A DNA stretch of 64,000 bases from Pseudomonas sp. BCA17 (GTDB taxonomy: Bacteria > Pseudomonadota > Gammaproteobacteria > Pseudomonadales > Pseudomonadaceae): assembly GCF_004519405.1 (NCBI RefSeq), contig NZ_SGWI01000001.1:1240001-1304000 (forward strand), in the 5' to 3' direction. The position numbers and the translations under genes were made by a program. Of the stretch, positions 1-8,494 are shown piece after piece. Below the pieces are notes generated by a model, which saw only the letters and a list, made by a program, of their open reading frames with translations, was not told the origin of the DNA and did no database searches. How positions within the stretch are numbered: position 1 is the stretch's first letter; every line of letters begins with the position of its first letter.

Positions 1-1
1 G

Positions 2-730
2 GGCCGCAGCGCCATGGGGGCTGGCTTGACCCGTGCGACCCTGGAACTGGGCGGCAAAAACGCCGCAGGATTCCTGCCCGACATGGACGTGGACAAAGCG
101 GTAGAAGGCATCATCGAGGCAGGCTTTCTGCATTCCGGGCAAATCTGCGCGGCAGCTGAACGCTTCTTCGTGCATCGCTCGCAGATCGACGCCGTACTGG
201 AAAAGCTCAGCCGACGCCTGAGCCGCCTGACCATCGGCTCGCCCCTGGACGAACGCACCGAGTTTGGCCCGGTGACCCACCGCCAGCACCAGCTCAAACT
301 GCTCGGCTACTTCACCCAGGCCCGCGCCGAGAACAACACAATCATCCACGGCGGTACCCTCCTCGACCGCCCCGGTTGCTATGTCGAACCTACGGTGATC
401 CTGGCCAACGGCATCAACGACACCCTGCTCAACGAAGAGACCTTCGGCCCCATCGCCACCTTCCTGCCCTACGACAGCGAAGACGAACTGCTCGCCCTGA
501 TGAACAACAGCCCTTTCGGGTTGAGCGCCAGCTTGTGGACCAACGACCTCGGCAAAGCGCTGCGCATGATCCCGGCGGTCAACGCGGGCACTGTGTGGGT
601 GAACATGCACACCTTGCTTGACCCGGCGGTACCGTTTGGCGGCAATCGTTCTTCGGGGCTCGGCCGCGAGTTCGGCAGTGCGTTTATCGAGGATTACACA
701 ACGCTCAAATCGGTGATGCTGCGGTATTGA
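2..730 (+). CDS. NAD(P)-dependent aldehyde dehydrogenase, C-terminal part (5' end outside window)
   Basis: The reading frame is open from the first full codon of the window, so the gene starts upstream. The visible 242 residues are the catalytic half of the ALDH superfamily. The general-base motif LELGGKN is near residue 17 and the catalytic cysteine lies in SGQICAA. They are followed by the ETFGP motif and the C-terminal PFGG...SGLGRE segment. The enzyme oxidises an aldehyde to the acid with NAD(P)+ in the cytoplasm. The SGQICAAAERFF surrounding is typical of phenylacetaldehyde/betaine-aldehyde-like members, but the substrate cannot be set from this fragment. It converges on the next gene. 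Confidence 0.93.
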   Translation, partial: GRSAMGAGLTRATLELGGKNAAGFLPDMDVDKAVEGIIEAGFLHSGQICAAAERFFVHRSQIDAVLEKLSRRLSRLTIGSPLDERTEFGPVTHRQHQLKLLGYFTQARAENNTIIHGGTLLDRPGCYVEPTVILANGINDTLLNEETFGPIATFLPYDSEDELLALMNNSPFGLSASLWTNDLGKALRMIPAVNAGTVWVNMHTLLDPAVPFGGNRSSGLGREFGSAFIEDYTTLKSVMLRY

Positions 731-807
731 CGAGCTTGCCGTCATGCATGGCGTCGGTTGAAAACATACCCAGTGACCAGGGGGCGGGCGCGGGGCCTGC
801 CCACTCC

Positions 808-1734
808 CTACCTGTGCCCGCTCACCTCGGGCGAAAACGCTGCAAACCGCCATCTCAATGCCAACGCCGCCGGACGCCGCACCCCATGTTCCACGGTGAC
901 CGTCCACAGCCGCTGCGCGCCCTCGAACAGGGCCACTTGCGGGCCGTCGAGGATCAACGACGTCCGTCCCGTCACTTGCAGCACGTCCCCCGACTCAAAG
1001 TCGATGAACAACAGGCCTGCCACCGGGTTCGCCTGCAGGTTGCCCAATGTGGCGAAAAACAGGTTGCCGGCAAAGTCAGGGATGGTCAGCACGTTGCCTT
1101 CGACCCGCACAAACCCCGGGTTACCGCCTCGATGAGAAACATCCACCGAACGTTGGCCGTCCACCTCGACGTAACTCGCGACGAAGAAGGTGTCGGCATT
1201 GCGGATCATTGTTTGTGCCGCGTCATCCAGGCTGTCGAAATGCTCGGCCAACGTGCCGGGTTTGCGCACGACACAATCAACCGGCCGCAGTTGGATGTAC
1301 TTGGGGCAGTTGCCGAATGTGTGCACCACGTCGACCGAGAAGCCCTCGTGATCGAGCGCGCCGATCCGGCCGTTCATGCGGTTGCGGCGGCGGGTATTGA
1401 GGTCGATACCCAGCAGGCCCACCGATGCGCCGTCTCGCAGGGCATGGCGGGCCGGGTCGCCCGGAGACGGCAGGCTGTCGATCTGTAAAGTCTGTGGGTC
1501 CGGCGAGTGGGCAAATCCCGGTGCCCCTTCAATCATCGTCGCCCAGGGGATACCTTGCCCGTCGACCACGCCCAGCATCAGGTAAGGCAGCAAGGGGTAG
1601 AAATTGCGGTGCTGTTCCGGCAGGTGATCGCGGATCACCTTGGGCCCGACCACGGCCATGCGGTCGGCCACGCCAGCCAGCGCTTGCAGGTGCCGTTCGC
1701 CGGCATGCCAGGGTGTTTGTTCGATGGAGTTCAT
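808..1734 (-). CDS. Pyridoxamine 5'-phosphate oxidase-like flavin-nucleotide-binding protein
   Basis: A 308-residue protein of the PNPOx-like split-barrel family (COG3576-like). The C-terminal half has the flavin-barrel pattern: RNADTFFVAS, then DVSHRGGNPGFVRVEG, then DFAGNLFFATLGNLQANP. The start is set at the ATG for MNSIEQTPWH. The upstream extension of the open frame runs into the neighbouring LysR gene and has biased, shadow-like sequence. It is probably a cytoplasmic FMN-dependent protein. Its substrate is unknown. It lies downstream of two LysR genes and a GST in the same direction, which may suggest a detoxification context (inference). Confidence 0.8.
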   Translation of the reverse strand: MNSIEQTPWHAGERHLQALAGVADRMAVVGPKVIRDHLPEQHRNFYPLLPYLMLGVVDGQGIPWATMIEGAPGFAHSPDPQTLQIDSLPSPGDPARHALRDGASVGLLGIDLNTRRRNRMNGRIGALDHEGFSVDVVHTFGNCPKYIQLRPVDCVVRKPGTLAEHFDSLDDAAQTMIRNADTFFVASYVEVDGQRSVDVSHRGGNPGFVRVEGNVLTIPDFAGNLFFATLGNLQANPVAGLLFIDFESGDVLQVTGRTSLILDGPQVALFEGAQRLWTVTVEHGVRRPAALALRWRFAAFSPEVSGHR

Positions 1735-1813
1735 GGCGAGCACCTCATAATGAATGCCTCGATACTGCACCCTGCCCATCGGCGCGAGAATAACCACGCC
1801 CGGCAATCCACTA

Positions 1814-2698
1814 TTACGCCAACTGAAATGCCGGATGCTCACGCAGCGCCGCCACGCAGTGGTCGACAAAACTGCGCACGCGCAGTGAGGCATGGCGCCC
1901 TTCGCGATACACCACCTGCACGGGCAACGCCGGCCGCTCATAGGCGGGCAACACCCGGCACAATTGCCCCTTAAGCAGGTAATCATGCACGGGGTAACTC
2001 AGGCAGCGGATCAGCCCCGCGCCGCCGACGGCCGCATTGATCGCGCCTTGCACCGTAGAACAGACCAAGCGCGCACGGGCCTTGAGCAAATAATCCTGAA
2101 ACTCCCAATAGATCGGGTCGGCATTGGCGATCAGCTGATGTTGCTTGAGGTCAGCCGGATGCCCGGGCTCGCCGTGGGCCGCGAGGTACTCGGGGCTGGC
2201 GCAGAGGATAGGTCGCACCTGCCCCACCGGCCGCGCGATCAGCGACGAATCAGGCAACTTGCCCATCAGTATCGCCACGTCCACGCCCTCTTCATGCAGG
2301 TTCACAAGATAGTCGTGGTAGTGCGCCTCCAGGCGCACGCCGGGATAACGCTCCATGTAACTGGCCAAGACCGGCGCCATCACATAGCGGCTGAACAGTA
2401 ACGGCAAGAACACCCGCAGATTGCCCTCGGCCTGCACATGCAAACCCTTGGCCGATGCTTCGGCGGCCTCCACGGCGGCCAGCAAGCGCACGCAATCGGC
2501 CAGGTACGCGTGGCCCGCGTCGGTCAAGCTGACACCCAGGGTACTGCGCAGCAGCAACGGCACGCGCAAGTGTGCTTCCAGCCGTCCCAGCGCCCGTACC
2601 AATGTCGGGCCGGAAACGTGCGCAGCACGCGCCGCCGCCGCCAGGCTCGGTTGCCCGGCCAGTGCGGCGAACAGTTGCATATCGCGATAGCGCTGCAT
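1814..2698 (-). CDS. LysR-family transcriptional regulator (second of a tandem pair)
   Basis: 294 residues. The N-terminal winged helix (MQRYRDMQLFAALAGQPSLAAAARAAHVSGPTLVRAL is the region, residues 1-37) is followed by the LysR effector-binding domain from about residue 90. The hinge wording ...NLRVFLPLLFSRYVMAPVLASY resembles the CrgA/AaeR-type LysR group. The ATG overlaps the stop of the upstream LysR gene as TGATG, so the two are likely translationally coupled. The target is unknown. The adjacent GST and PNPOx-like genes are candidates. Confidence 0.9.
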   Translation of the reverse strand: MQRYRDMQLFAALAGQPSLAAAARAAHVSGPTLVRALGRLEAHLRVPLLLRSTLGVSLTDAGHAYLADCVRLLAAVEAAEASAKGLHVQAEGNLRVFLPLLFSRYVMAPVLASYMERYPGVRLEAHYHDYLVNLHEEGVDVAILMGKLPDSSLIARPVGQVRPILCASPEYLAAHGEPGHPADLKQHQLIANADPIYWEFQDYLLKARARLVCSTVQGAINAAVGGAGLIRCLSYPVHDYLLKGQLCRVLPAYERPALPVQVVYREGRHASLRVRSFVDHCVAALREHPAFQLA

Positions 2699-3618
2699 CA
2701 GCCGCTCCGCATCGTCGTCGGGTTCAAGGCAATGTCCTGGCCCAGACGCTGGGAAAGGAAGTCCACGAAGGTGCTGACCTTGGCCGGCACCCGCGCGCTT
2801 TTCTGGAACACCACTTGAATCGGCAACGGTGCCGGTTCGAATGCCTCCAACACAATTTCCAACTCACCCGCCGCCACCGCCGCCGCGACTTGATAGGACA
2901 GCACACGCGTCAAACCCCAGCCCAACCGGGCCAGATTGATCGCCGCATTGTTCGCGCTCACCACCAGTCGCGGTTCGACAGGTACCGTCAGTGGCTGGCC
3001 CGCTTCGACAAATGTCCACTCGTTCACCCGTTGGCTGGCGGACGACGTGGCAATCTTGAATTCACGCAATTGCGCTGGGTGCCCGGGCCGCCCCTGTTGA
3101 TCGAGAAAGGCCGGCGCCGCACACACTACTCGGCGCACCTCGCCGACTTTAACCGCCTGTTGCCCCGGCTCGTGCAGATGACCGATGCGCACCGCCACAT
3201 CGACGCCCTCGTCGGGCAGGTTGACCACGCGGTCGACCAGCAACGCGTTAACCGTCACCAAGGGGAAACGGTCCAGGTAATCGCCCAGGATCGGCGCCAC
3301 ATACCGTTCGCCAAACAGCACCGGCGCCGTCACCGTCAGGTGTCCGCAGGGGATGGAGTAACTCCCCGCCGCCGCTTCCTCGGCTTCATCGAGTTCGGCC
3401 AGTATGCGTCGACAGTCCTCCAGGTAACGCTGGCCGGCCTCGGTCAGATGCAAGCTGCGCGTGGTGCGCGAAAGCAACTGGGTGCCGATGCGCGCTTCCA
3501 TCGCGGCGATAGCCCGGGTCACGCTGGGCGGGGAGGTTTTCAGGCGGCGGGCGGCAGCGGCAAAACCCTCCTCCTCGGCCACCGCCAGGAACACCCGCAT
3601 TTCATGAAATCGATCCAT
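2698..3618 (-). CDS. LysR-family transcriptional regulator (first of a tandem pair)
   Basis: 306 residues, starting at MDRFHEMRVF. The HTH region includes LKTSPPSVTRAIAAMEARIG (residues 26-45) and is followed by a standard LysR co-inducer domain. I reject the longer upstream extension because it overlaps the GST coding sequence. The start lies only 19 bases past the GST stop, so GST and both regulators may be one transcript. The stop overlaps the start of the second LysR gene by one base. The two proteins are clearly paralogous (shared GHLTVTAPVLFGERYVAP / NLRVFLPLLFSRYVMAP hinge). Confidence 0.92.
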   Translation of the reverse strand: MDRFHEMRVFLAVAEEEGFAAAARRLKTSPPSVTRAIAAMEARIGTQLLSRTTRSLHLTEAGQRYLEDCRRILAELDEAEEAAAGSYSIPCGHLTVTAPVLFGERYVAPILGDYLDRFPLVTVNALLVDRVVNLPDEGVDVAVRIGHLHEPGQQAVKVGEVRRVVCAAPAFLDQQGRPGHPAQLREFKIATSSASQRVNEWTFVEAGQPLTVPVEPRLVVSANNAAINLARLGWGLTRVLSYQVAAAVAAGELEIVLEAFEPAPLPIQVVFQKSARVPAKVSTFVDFLSQRLGQDIALNPTTMRSG

Positions 3619-3637
3619 CGGCACCCCTTTCCGGACG

Positions 3638-4270
3638 TTATTGGGTTTGCAAACCCGCCGCCGTGCGGGGCATGCCGACAAAACCCGGCAGCGCCTCGAT
3701 ACTGGCGAGCCAGGCCCGCACATGAGGGTAGTCGGCCAGCGACACATTGCCTTCCGGCGCGTGGGCCACGTAGGAGTAAAACGCGATATCGGCGATGGTC
3801 GGTTGTTCGCCGACGAGAAAACGCGTCTGGTTGAGCTGCTGCTCCACCAGTTTCAGCAAGGCGTGGGAACGGGCGATGGCATTGACGGTGTCGATCTCGG
3901 CGCCAAACACCACGGCCAGGCGCGCCGACGCAGGCCCGACATGCAATTGGCCGGCGGCGGCCGACAGCCAGCGCTGTACGCGCGCCTGCCCGACAGGGTC
4001 GCCCGGCAGCCATTGGCCTTTACCATAGGTGGCCGCGAGATACACCAGGATCGCATTGGAATCCGCCAACACGACACCGTTGTCGTCAATCGCAGGGACT
4101 TGCCCGAAGCTGTTGACCTCAGCGAGATAAGCCGCCGTTTTGTGCGCGCCCTGCTTGAGGTCCACCAGGATGAACTCCGTCGGCAGGCCTAGCAGGGACA
4201 ACATCAGCTCGACCCGATGGGAGTGACCGGACAACGGGAAACCATACAGTTTGATCGCAGGCTGGGACAT
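3638..4270 (-). CDS. Glutathione S-transferase
   Basis: 210 residues with the two-domain GST layout. The N-terminal thioredoxin-like part ([20 protein letters not shown] onward) carries the glutathione-binding [18 protein letters not shown] segment near residues 53-70, with the conserved Ser in DSNAI. A helical C-terminal domain contains [17 protein letters not shown], with the N-capping ADIA motif. Length is normal. The start was chosen at MSQPAIKLY because upstream sequence lacks GST homology. It probably conjugates or reduces electrophiles in the cytoplasm; the substrate is unknown. Confidence 0.92.
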   Translation of the reverse strand: MSQPAIKLYGFPLSGHSHRVELMLSLLGLPTEFILVDLKQGAHKTAAYLAEVNSFGQVPAIDDNGVVLADSNAILVYLAATYGKGQWLPGDPVGQARVQRWLSAAAGQLHVGPASARLAVVFGAEIDTVNAIARSHALLKLVEQQLNQTRFLVGEQPTIADIAFYSYVAHAPEGNVSLADYPHVRAWLASIEALPGFVGMPRTAAGLQTQ

Positions 4271-4389
4271 TGAGAGGCTCCAAAGGTTGGGGTTTAGACG
4301 CCCGCCATGTTCCACCACGATCCGAATCGTTGGAATCACCAGGATTTACAATCCAGCATTTCACCGGGTGGAACAATCCCCAAGGGCTC

Positions 4390-5181
4390 TCAGCGCTCCT
4401 CCAGGCGGTCGCGCAAAAACCGATGGCTGACGGAAAACAACCGCCGGTAGGTGAGCAGCACCGCCCCCACCGTGCCCAACGCCGATGATGCCGCGATCAA
4501 AAACATGATCACGATCTGGTAACGCACGGCATCCAGCGGGCTCTCCCCCGCCAGCACTTGGCCGGTCATCATGCCGGGCAGGCTGACAATCCCGACCACC
4601 GTCATCTGGTTCAGCGTGGGGATCATCCCGGCCCGCACGGCCTGGCGGATCGCCTCCTGGGCGGCTTCCCAACGTGAGCCGCCCAGGGCCAGGATCATCT
4701 CGATGGTGTTGCGCCCCGACGTGAGTTCCTGGGTCATGCGCTCAATGCCCAAGGACACGCCGGTCAGGGTATTGCCCAGGATCATGCCGAGAATCGGGAT
4801 CGCATACTGCGGCTCATACCACGGGTGGATGCGGATTACCGCGAACAGGCCCACCGCCGTCACCAGCCAGGAACTGCCCCATACCGACACAATGCTGTCG
4901 ACCCGCTGCCCACGGTAAGTGCGTCGCCCACGGCCCGCCGCCGACATCCCGGCGATCAAGGTCATCGCGCACATCAACGGCAGCACCACGTACCAGTAGG
5001 CAAACTCGAACACCCAGCCCAACAAATAACCGATAGCCATCAACTGCACCACCGTACGCACGGCGGCCCACAGCAACTGGCGCTCCAGGCCCAGACGCAG
5101 CAGCAACGATAACGCGCCGTTGATCAGGATCAGCGAGGCGGCGATGCCCATATCCACGGCGGTGAGATTTTGATAATTCAT
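4390..5181 (-). CDS. fetB: Iron export ABC transporter permease FetB
   Basis: 263 residues of the FetB/YbbM family, with several hydrophobic segments. It has the family-typical stretch PILGMILGNTLTGVSLGIER followed by the E-R-x-T-x-E and ALGGSRWEAAQEA coupling region, and then MTVVGIVSLPGMMTGQVLAG. The start codon overlaps the stop of the upstream ATPase gene (ATGA), which fits a two-subunit exporter. In E. coli FetAB exports iron and improves resistance to oxidative stress. The same role is inferred here. Confidence 0.92.
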   Translation of the reverse strand: MNYQNLTAVDMGIAASLILINGALSLLLRLGLERQLLWAAVRTVVQLMAIGYLLGWVFEFAYWYVVLPLMCAMTLIAGMSAAGRGRRTYRGQRVDSIVSVWGSSWLVTAVGLFAVIRIHPWYEPQYAIPILGMILGNTLTGVSLGIERMTQELTSGRNTIEMILALGGSRWEAAQEAIRQAVRAGMIPTLNQMTVVGIVSLPGMMTGQVLAGESPLDAVRYQIVIMFLIAASSALGTVGAVLLTYRRLFSVSHRFLRDRLEER

Positions 5182-5855
5182 GGTTGGGCGACTCCGTGCA
5201 GAACACCGCCGCTCATCTGCAAATGGAGGTCGCTCATGCGCCGGGCCTGGTCCAGGTCGTGGGAAACCCAGATGTAGGCGCGGGCCTTGTCGGCGGCGTA
5301 CCAGGCATCGATCAGTGCTTCGACATCACGGGACGAAGCAGGGTCGAGGGCGGCAGTCGGCTCATCCAGCAACAGCACTTCGGGGCCCAATTGCAGGGTG
5401 CGGATCAACGACACCACCTGGGATTCGCCCCCCGACAAATCGCCGGCGTTCTTGGCCAGGAAGTCCGGTTGCTTACCGGCATGTCCCAGCAACTGGGTCA
5501 CGGCGTGCAGATCGAAGCGGCGATTGCGCAGGGTTTTGAGGCTGAACGGGAAGCGCAAATTGTCCTCCACGGTACCTTCGATCAACGCCGGGCGCTGGGA
5601 CAGGTAGCTGATATGGCTGCGGTAATGGGGAATCTGCGTGTTGGCAATCGGTTGGCCATTCCACAGGATCTGGCCGCTGGTGGCTGCGTCCAGCAGCGCC
5701 AGCGCGCGCAGGAACACGCTTTTGCCGGAGCCTGAGGAGCCGGTGATCGACACGCGGTCGGCGCGGTTCAACATGAAATCGGTGGGTTGCAGCAAGGTCG
5801 CCTGGCGACGTTCGTCCTGGCGCGTGAGGGCGCGGGTTTCTATCAGTGCGCTCAT
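5178..5855 (-). CDS. fetA: Iron export ABC transporter ATP-binding protein FetA
   Basis: 225 residues starting at MSALIETRAL. It has Walker A GSSGSGKS (about residues 39-46), Q-loop YLSQRPALIEGTV, signature LSGGESQ, Walker B LLLDEPTAALD and the switch His in WVSHD. The short length, no-membrane architecture and fetB directly downstream with a 4-base overlap identify the FetA/YbbL type. The open frame continues upstream, but the SbnX-like purine spacing and protein similarity both begin at this Met. It powers export of iron from the cytoplasm. Confidence 0.92.
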   Translation of the reverse strand: MSALIETRALTRQDERRQATLLQPTDFMLNRADRVSITGSSGSGKSVFLRALALLDAATSGQILWNGQPIANTQIPHYRSHISYLSQRPALIEGTVEDNLRFPFSLKTLRNRRFDLHAVTQLLGHAGKQPDFLAKNAGDLSGGESQVVSLIRTLQLGPEVLLLDEPTAALDPASSRDVEALIDAWYAADKARAYIWVSHDLDQARRMSDLHLQMSGGVLHGVAQP

Positions 5856-5978
5856 GGACACGGTGTTCCTCTTGATCCTGTTGGCGCAATGGTGAGGTAC
5901 GCGCGCGAAGAATTCATGAAGTTTTTTTAAAAATAATCCTCGGCACCGTGCAGATACACATAGGAACACAGGCTTACC

Positions 5979-6019
5979 CTGGCGAGCGAGCTTGCTTGCG
6001 CCAGGCTGCCGGGCAGCCC
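5979..6019. repeat. REP-like palindromic element
   Basis: The segment around GGCGAGCGAGCTTGCTTGCG followed by GGCTGCCGGGCAGCC has the two-hairpin layout typical of intergenic REP elements of the P. fluorescens group (GCGAGC...GCTTGC stem, then a second GGCTGC...GCAGCC stem). It lies between the degenerate-receiver gene and fetA and could act as a transcript end or mRNA stabiliser. Only one copy was noticed in the window, so assignment rests on resemblance. Confidence 0.5.
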
Positions 6020-6030
6020 TTGAAGGTGCA

Positions 6031-6552
6031 TCACCGCTTGGGCGATAACCCCACCGCACAGGCCACCACGGCGGGGTCGCCCACACCGTTCGCGCGCAGG
6101 CTGATCGGCGCATGCAGCGTTCGCGTGTCCACCGCTCGCAACACGGGTCGCTCAACCACTGGCGGACTGTATGCCGGGTCGACGATTTCCATGCAGCGGC
6201 GCAACGAGTTGAAATCGGGCGATTGCGACAGTGACAAGTGCAGGGTCTGGCTCACTGACACCGACACCATTGAACTCAATGCACACTGCCCGTCATAGAT
6301 CAGGGTGTGGCGGATCAACGGGTTGTCGTGGCAGTACTTGAGCAGGTTGACCTGGCGCGAATGCACCAGTGCCGTGTTGATGATCAACAGGTCGAACGCC
6401 ACCCCCACCGAACGTGTCAGCCCCTGCAGTTCTTCGAATGAACTGATGGGAGCAATACGGTAATAACCCAGTTGATTCAGCATTTTCTCAAGCTTGATCC
6501 GTTGCAGCAGGTCGGCATCGGCAATCAGAAGGCGCAGCGCTTTGTTAGACAT
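6031..6552 (-). CDS. Atypical (degenerate) receiver-domain protein next to the fimbrial phosphorelay
   Basis: 173 residues from MSNKALRLLI. The N-terminal 120 residues look like a CheY-type receiver: LLIADADLLQ at the acidic pocket, and DLLIINTAL where normal receivers have D-x-x-x-x-D. The phospho-acceptor Asp position is Asn, and no clear conserved Lys is visible later. The C-terminal ~50 residues are proline-rich and unrecognised, with no DNA-binding domain. Divergently placed from the chaperone gene, it may be a phosphorylation-independent partner of the neighbouring kinases (inference). Confidence 0.7.
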   Translation of the reverse strand: MSNKALRLLIADADLLQRIKLEKMLNQLGYYRIAPISSFEELQGLTRSVGVAFDLLIINTALVHSRQVNLLKYCHDNPLIRHTLIYDGQCALSSMVSVSVSQTLHLSLSQSPDFNSLRRCMEIVDPAYSPPVVERPVLRAVDTRTLHAPISLRANGVGDPAVVACAVGLSPKR

Positions 6553-6670
6553 AGGGTAAACCTGACAGTTGGGCATCAACGTTGATCAACGGTGAACACG
6601 GTAACGGTCAGTGGCCGGAGATGACTTTAAGGCAATCCTGAAACGGTGAACGGTGGTCAGGGCGCACTTT

Positions 6671-6713
6671 TAAGAATCGCCTCAAAGCCCTGCCCTCGCC
6701 TGGTCTCTACCAT
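6671..6713 (+). promoter_or_regulatory. RcsB-box-like inverted repeat plus -10-like hexamer (site A, before chaperone)
   Basis: TAAGAATCGCCTCA at 6671-6684 is followed 37 bases from its first base by TACCAT (6708-6713). The same arrangement, with box TAAGRATCGTCTTA and TACTCT at exactly the same distance, occurs at 8452 and 16507. The box resembles the enterobacterial RcsB/RcsAB site (TAAGAAT-ATTCCTA). Its centre would be about 42 bases before the predicted start of transcription, the usual place for an activator overlapping the -35 region. Binding by the neighbouring LuxR-type regulator is inference. Confidence 0.6.
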
Positions 6714-6753
6714 GGCCGCCGTCCACAAACGCCCCATGGAACTCACTGTGTTG

Positions 6754-7434
6754 ATGTCACTTTTGCGAATGCTGCTGATCGCCGGCATGTTGCTGGCCCT
6801 CGCGCCGCCCGCCCGCGCCGCGCTGAAAATCGAAGGTACGCGCCTGATCTATTTCGGCCAGGACAAGGCGGCCGGCATCAGCGTGGTCAATCAGGCGTCA
6901 CGGGATGTGGTGGTGCAAACCTGGATCACCGCCGAGGACGAAACCGCCAACCGCGACGTGCCGTTTGCCGCCACCGAGCCGCTGGTCAAACTCGGTCCCG
7001 GGGAGCATCACCGGCTGCGAATTCTGTACGCGGGGGCCGGTTTGCCCACCGATCGTGAATCGTTGTTCTGGCTCAACGTCATGGAAGTCCCGCTCAAGCC
7101 GGAAGATCCCAACAGCGTGCAATTCGCGATACGCCAACGCCTCAAGCTGTACTACCGACCACCCATGCTTGAAGGCGGCTCGAGCGAAGCGGTGCAGCAG
7201 TTGGCATGGCGCCACGACGGACAGAGCATCACCGTGAGTAACCCCAGCGCGTTCCACCTGTCGCTGGTCAACGTGCACACCGACACCCAGGCGCTCAGCG
7301 ACTATCTGCTGCTCAAGCCCCACGAAAGCAAGACCCTGACCACGCCGGGCGCGTTGCCCAAAGGCACCACCCTCCACTTCACCGAAATCAACGATATCGG
7401 TTTGCAAGCGCGCCATCGCGCGGCGCTCAACTGA
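6754..7434 (+). CDS. Periplasmic fimbrial chaperone (PapD/FimC family), first copy
   Basis: 226 residues with signal peptide MSLLRMLLIAGMLLALAPPARA followed by the PapD-like first domain (LKIEGTRLIYFGQDK...GISVVNQ). The chaperone signature FWLNVMEVPLK is near residue 105, and a C-terminal Ig-like domain ends with LHFTEINDIGLQAR. It binds unfolded pilin subunits in the periplasm by donor-strand complementation. An in-frame ATG at 6736 is an alternative start. I prefer 6754 because a GGAA lies upstream and the predicted transcript start is about 6720. It is followed by the adhesin gene after 23 bases. Confidence 0.9.
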   Translation: MSLLRMLLIAGMLLALAPPARAALKIEGTRLIYFGQDKAAGISVVNQASRDVVVQTWITAEDETANRDVPFAATEPLVKLGPGEHHRLRILYAGAGLPTDRESLFWLNVMEVPLKPEDPNSVQFAIRQRLKLYYRPPMLEGGSSEAVQQLAWRHDGQSITVSNPSAFHLSLVNVHTDTQALSDYLLLKPHESKTLTTPGALPKGTTLHFTEINDIGLQARHRAALN

Positions 7435-7457
7435 TCCATCGCGGGGTATTGGCACCT

Positions 7458-8441
7458 ATGTCACTCATCAAACGTGTTGTCCCTTTATTGCTCTGCGGCT
7501 GCGCTGCGCTGCCCGCCACCAGCTATGCGCTGAGCTGCGTGGAAGATGGCAGCGGTGCGTACGTGGACATCAACCCTCTTGGCACTTCGCTGGCGGTCGC
7601 GGCCGACGCACCGGATGGCACGATCATCTGGGAGTCGGGCCCGCGCTCCACTAATGTGCTGTGCAAGGACGACCGGAACCATGGCCGCGAAGAGGTGTAT
7701 TTCTACGTCAACCCGGCCAATGTCAGCATCGGCCAGGGCATCCGCGTGGGCATCCGCTACAACAACGCGCCGATCACCCAAAGCACGGGCAAGGTCGGTA
7801 CCGGTTTCTTCTCGGACCATGGCTGCACCTGGTCCAACTGCAAAGGTTGGGACAAGGCACGCTTTACCCTGAACTTCAGTGTATTCATTGAGAAATATGG
7901 CAAGACGCCGCCCAACGGCCAAGCCAGCACCCTGACCCAATACCGTGTATTTCAACTGGACGGTGTACGTGGGCTTAACACCAATCCCAACAGCAACCTC
8001 AATTACATCGTCACCGGTATGAACGACATCCGTTTCGTGCCCTGTGCGCCCGAGCTGACCATCACCCCCAGCGTGGTCAATTTCCCCACGCCTTCACGTA
8101 CGGCGCAGGTCGGCGCCGTGGCCAGCAGTGCAAATTTCAACCTGAGTCTGCGCAAAGCCTGCGACACGCCCTACACCGTCAATGCGCGCTTCGCCACCAC
8201 CCCGGGCGGCGGCAGTGTGATCAATGGTTTGCTGGTGCCAGCCAACAACAGCTCGGTGGGCATCGCGTTATCCCGTGCCGAAAGCGATCAGCGCCTGCCG
8301 TTCAATGAATGGTTCACTTTGCAGACGCTGATGGGCTCCGGCCAGGCGCGCAACGATTTCCGCGCGGACCTGAACTGGCGCACCCTGCCGATTCCCGGGG
8401 CTTTCGAGGCGGCCGTAGTGGTTGACATGTTTTACAAGTAG
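7458..8441 (+). CDS. Fimbrial tip adhesin-like protein
   Basis: 327 residues with a signal peptide (MSLIKRVVPLLLCGCAALPA...A) and a two-domain layout. A cysteine-containing N-terminal domain spans about residues 25-195, with paired Cys in LSCVEDG, NVLCKDD, HGCTWSNC. A pilin-like C-terminal domain (PCAPELTITPSVVNFPTP onward) ends in the hydrophobic donor-strand-type strand AAVVVDMFYK. This fits a CupB/C/D-type tip subunit that binds a surface ligand. The ATG at 7458 is preferred over a TTG nine bases earlier. It is paired with the chaperone gene upstream and precedes the first kinase. Confidence 0.75.
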   Translation: MSLIKRVVPLLLCGCAALPATSYALSCVEDGSGAYVDINPLGTSLAVAADAPDGTIIWESGPRSTNVLCKDDRNHGREEVYFYVNPANVSIGQGIRVGIRYNNAPITQSTGKVGTGFFSDHGCTWSNCKGWDKARFTLNFSVFIEKYGKTPPNGQASTLTQYRVFQLDGVRGLNTNPNSNLNYIVTGMNDIRFVPCAPELTITPSVVNFPTPSRTAQVGAVASSANFNLSLRKACDTPYTVNARFATTPGGGSVINGLLVPANNSSVGIALSRAESDQRLPFNEWFTLQTLMGSGQARNDFRADLNWRTLPIPGAFEAAVVVDMFYK

Positions 8442-8451
8442 CTGACGACTT

Positions 8452-8494
8452 TAAGGATCGTCTTATGCCACTGGCAGCGATCTGCCACTACTCT
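8452..8494 (+). promoter_or_regulatory. RcsB-box-like inverted repeat plus -10-like hexamer (site B, before first kinase)
   Basis: TAAGGATCGTCTTA (8452-8465) and TACTCT (8489-8494) repeat the spacing of sites A and C. The flank CCACTACTCT is identical to that at site C. The box also contains the AAGGA that could serve as ribosome binding site for the ATG at 8465. The same bases could therefore be a Shine-Dalgarno sequence or an operator. Confidence 0.55.

Noticed and set aside
2572..3834. Plus-strand open frame of 420 codons opposite the LysR/GST genes
   Set aside because: Very Arg-rich shadow frame; the opposite strand encodes standard LysR and GST proteins.
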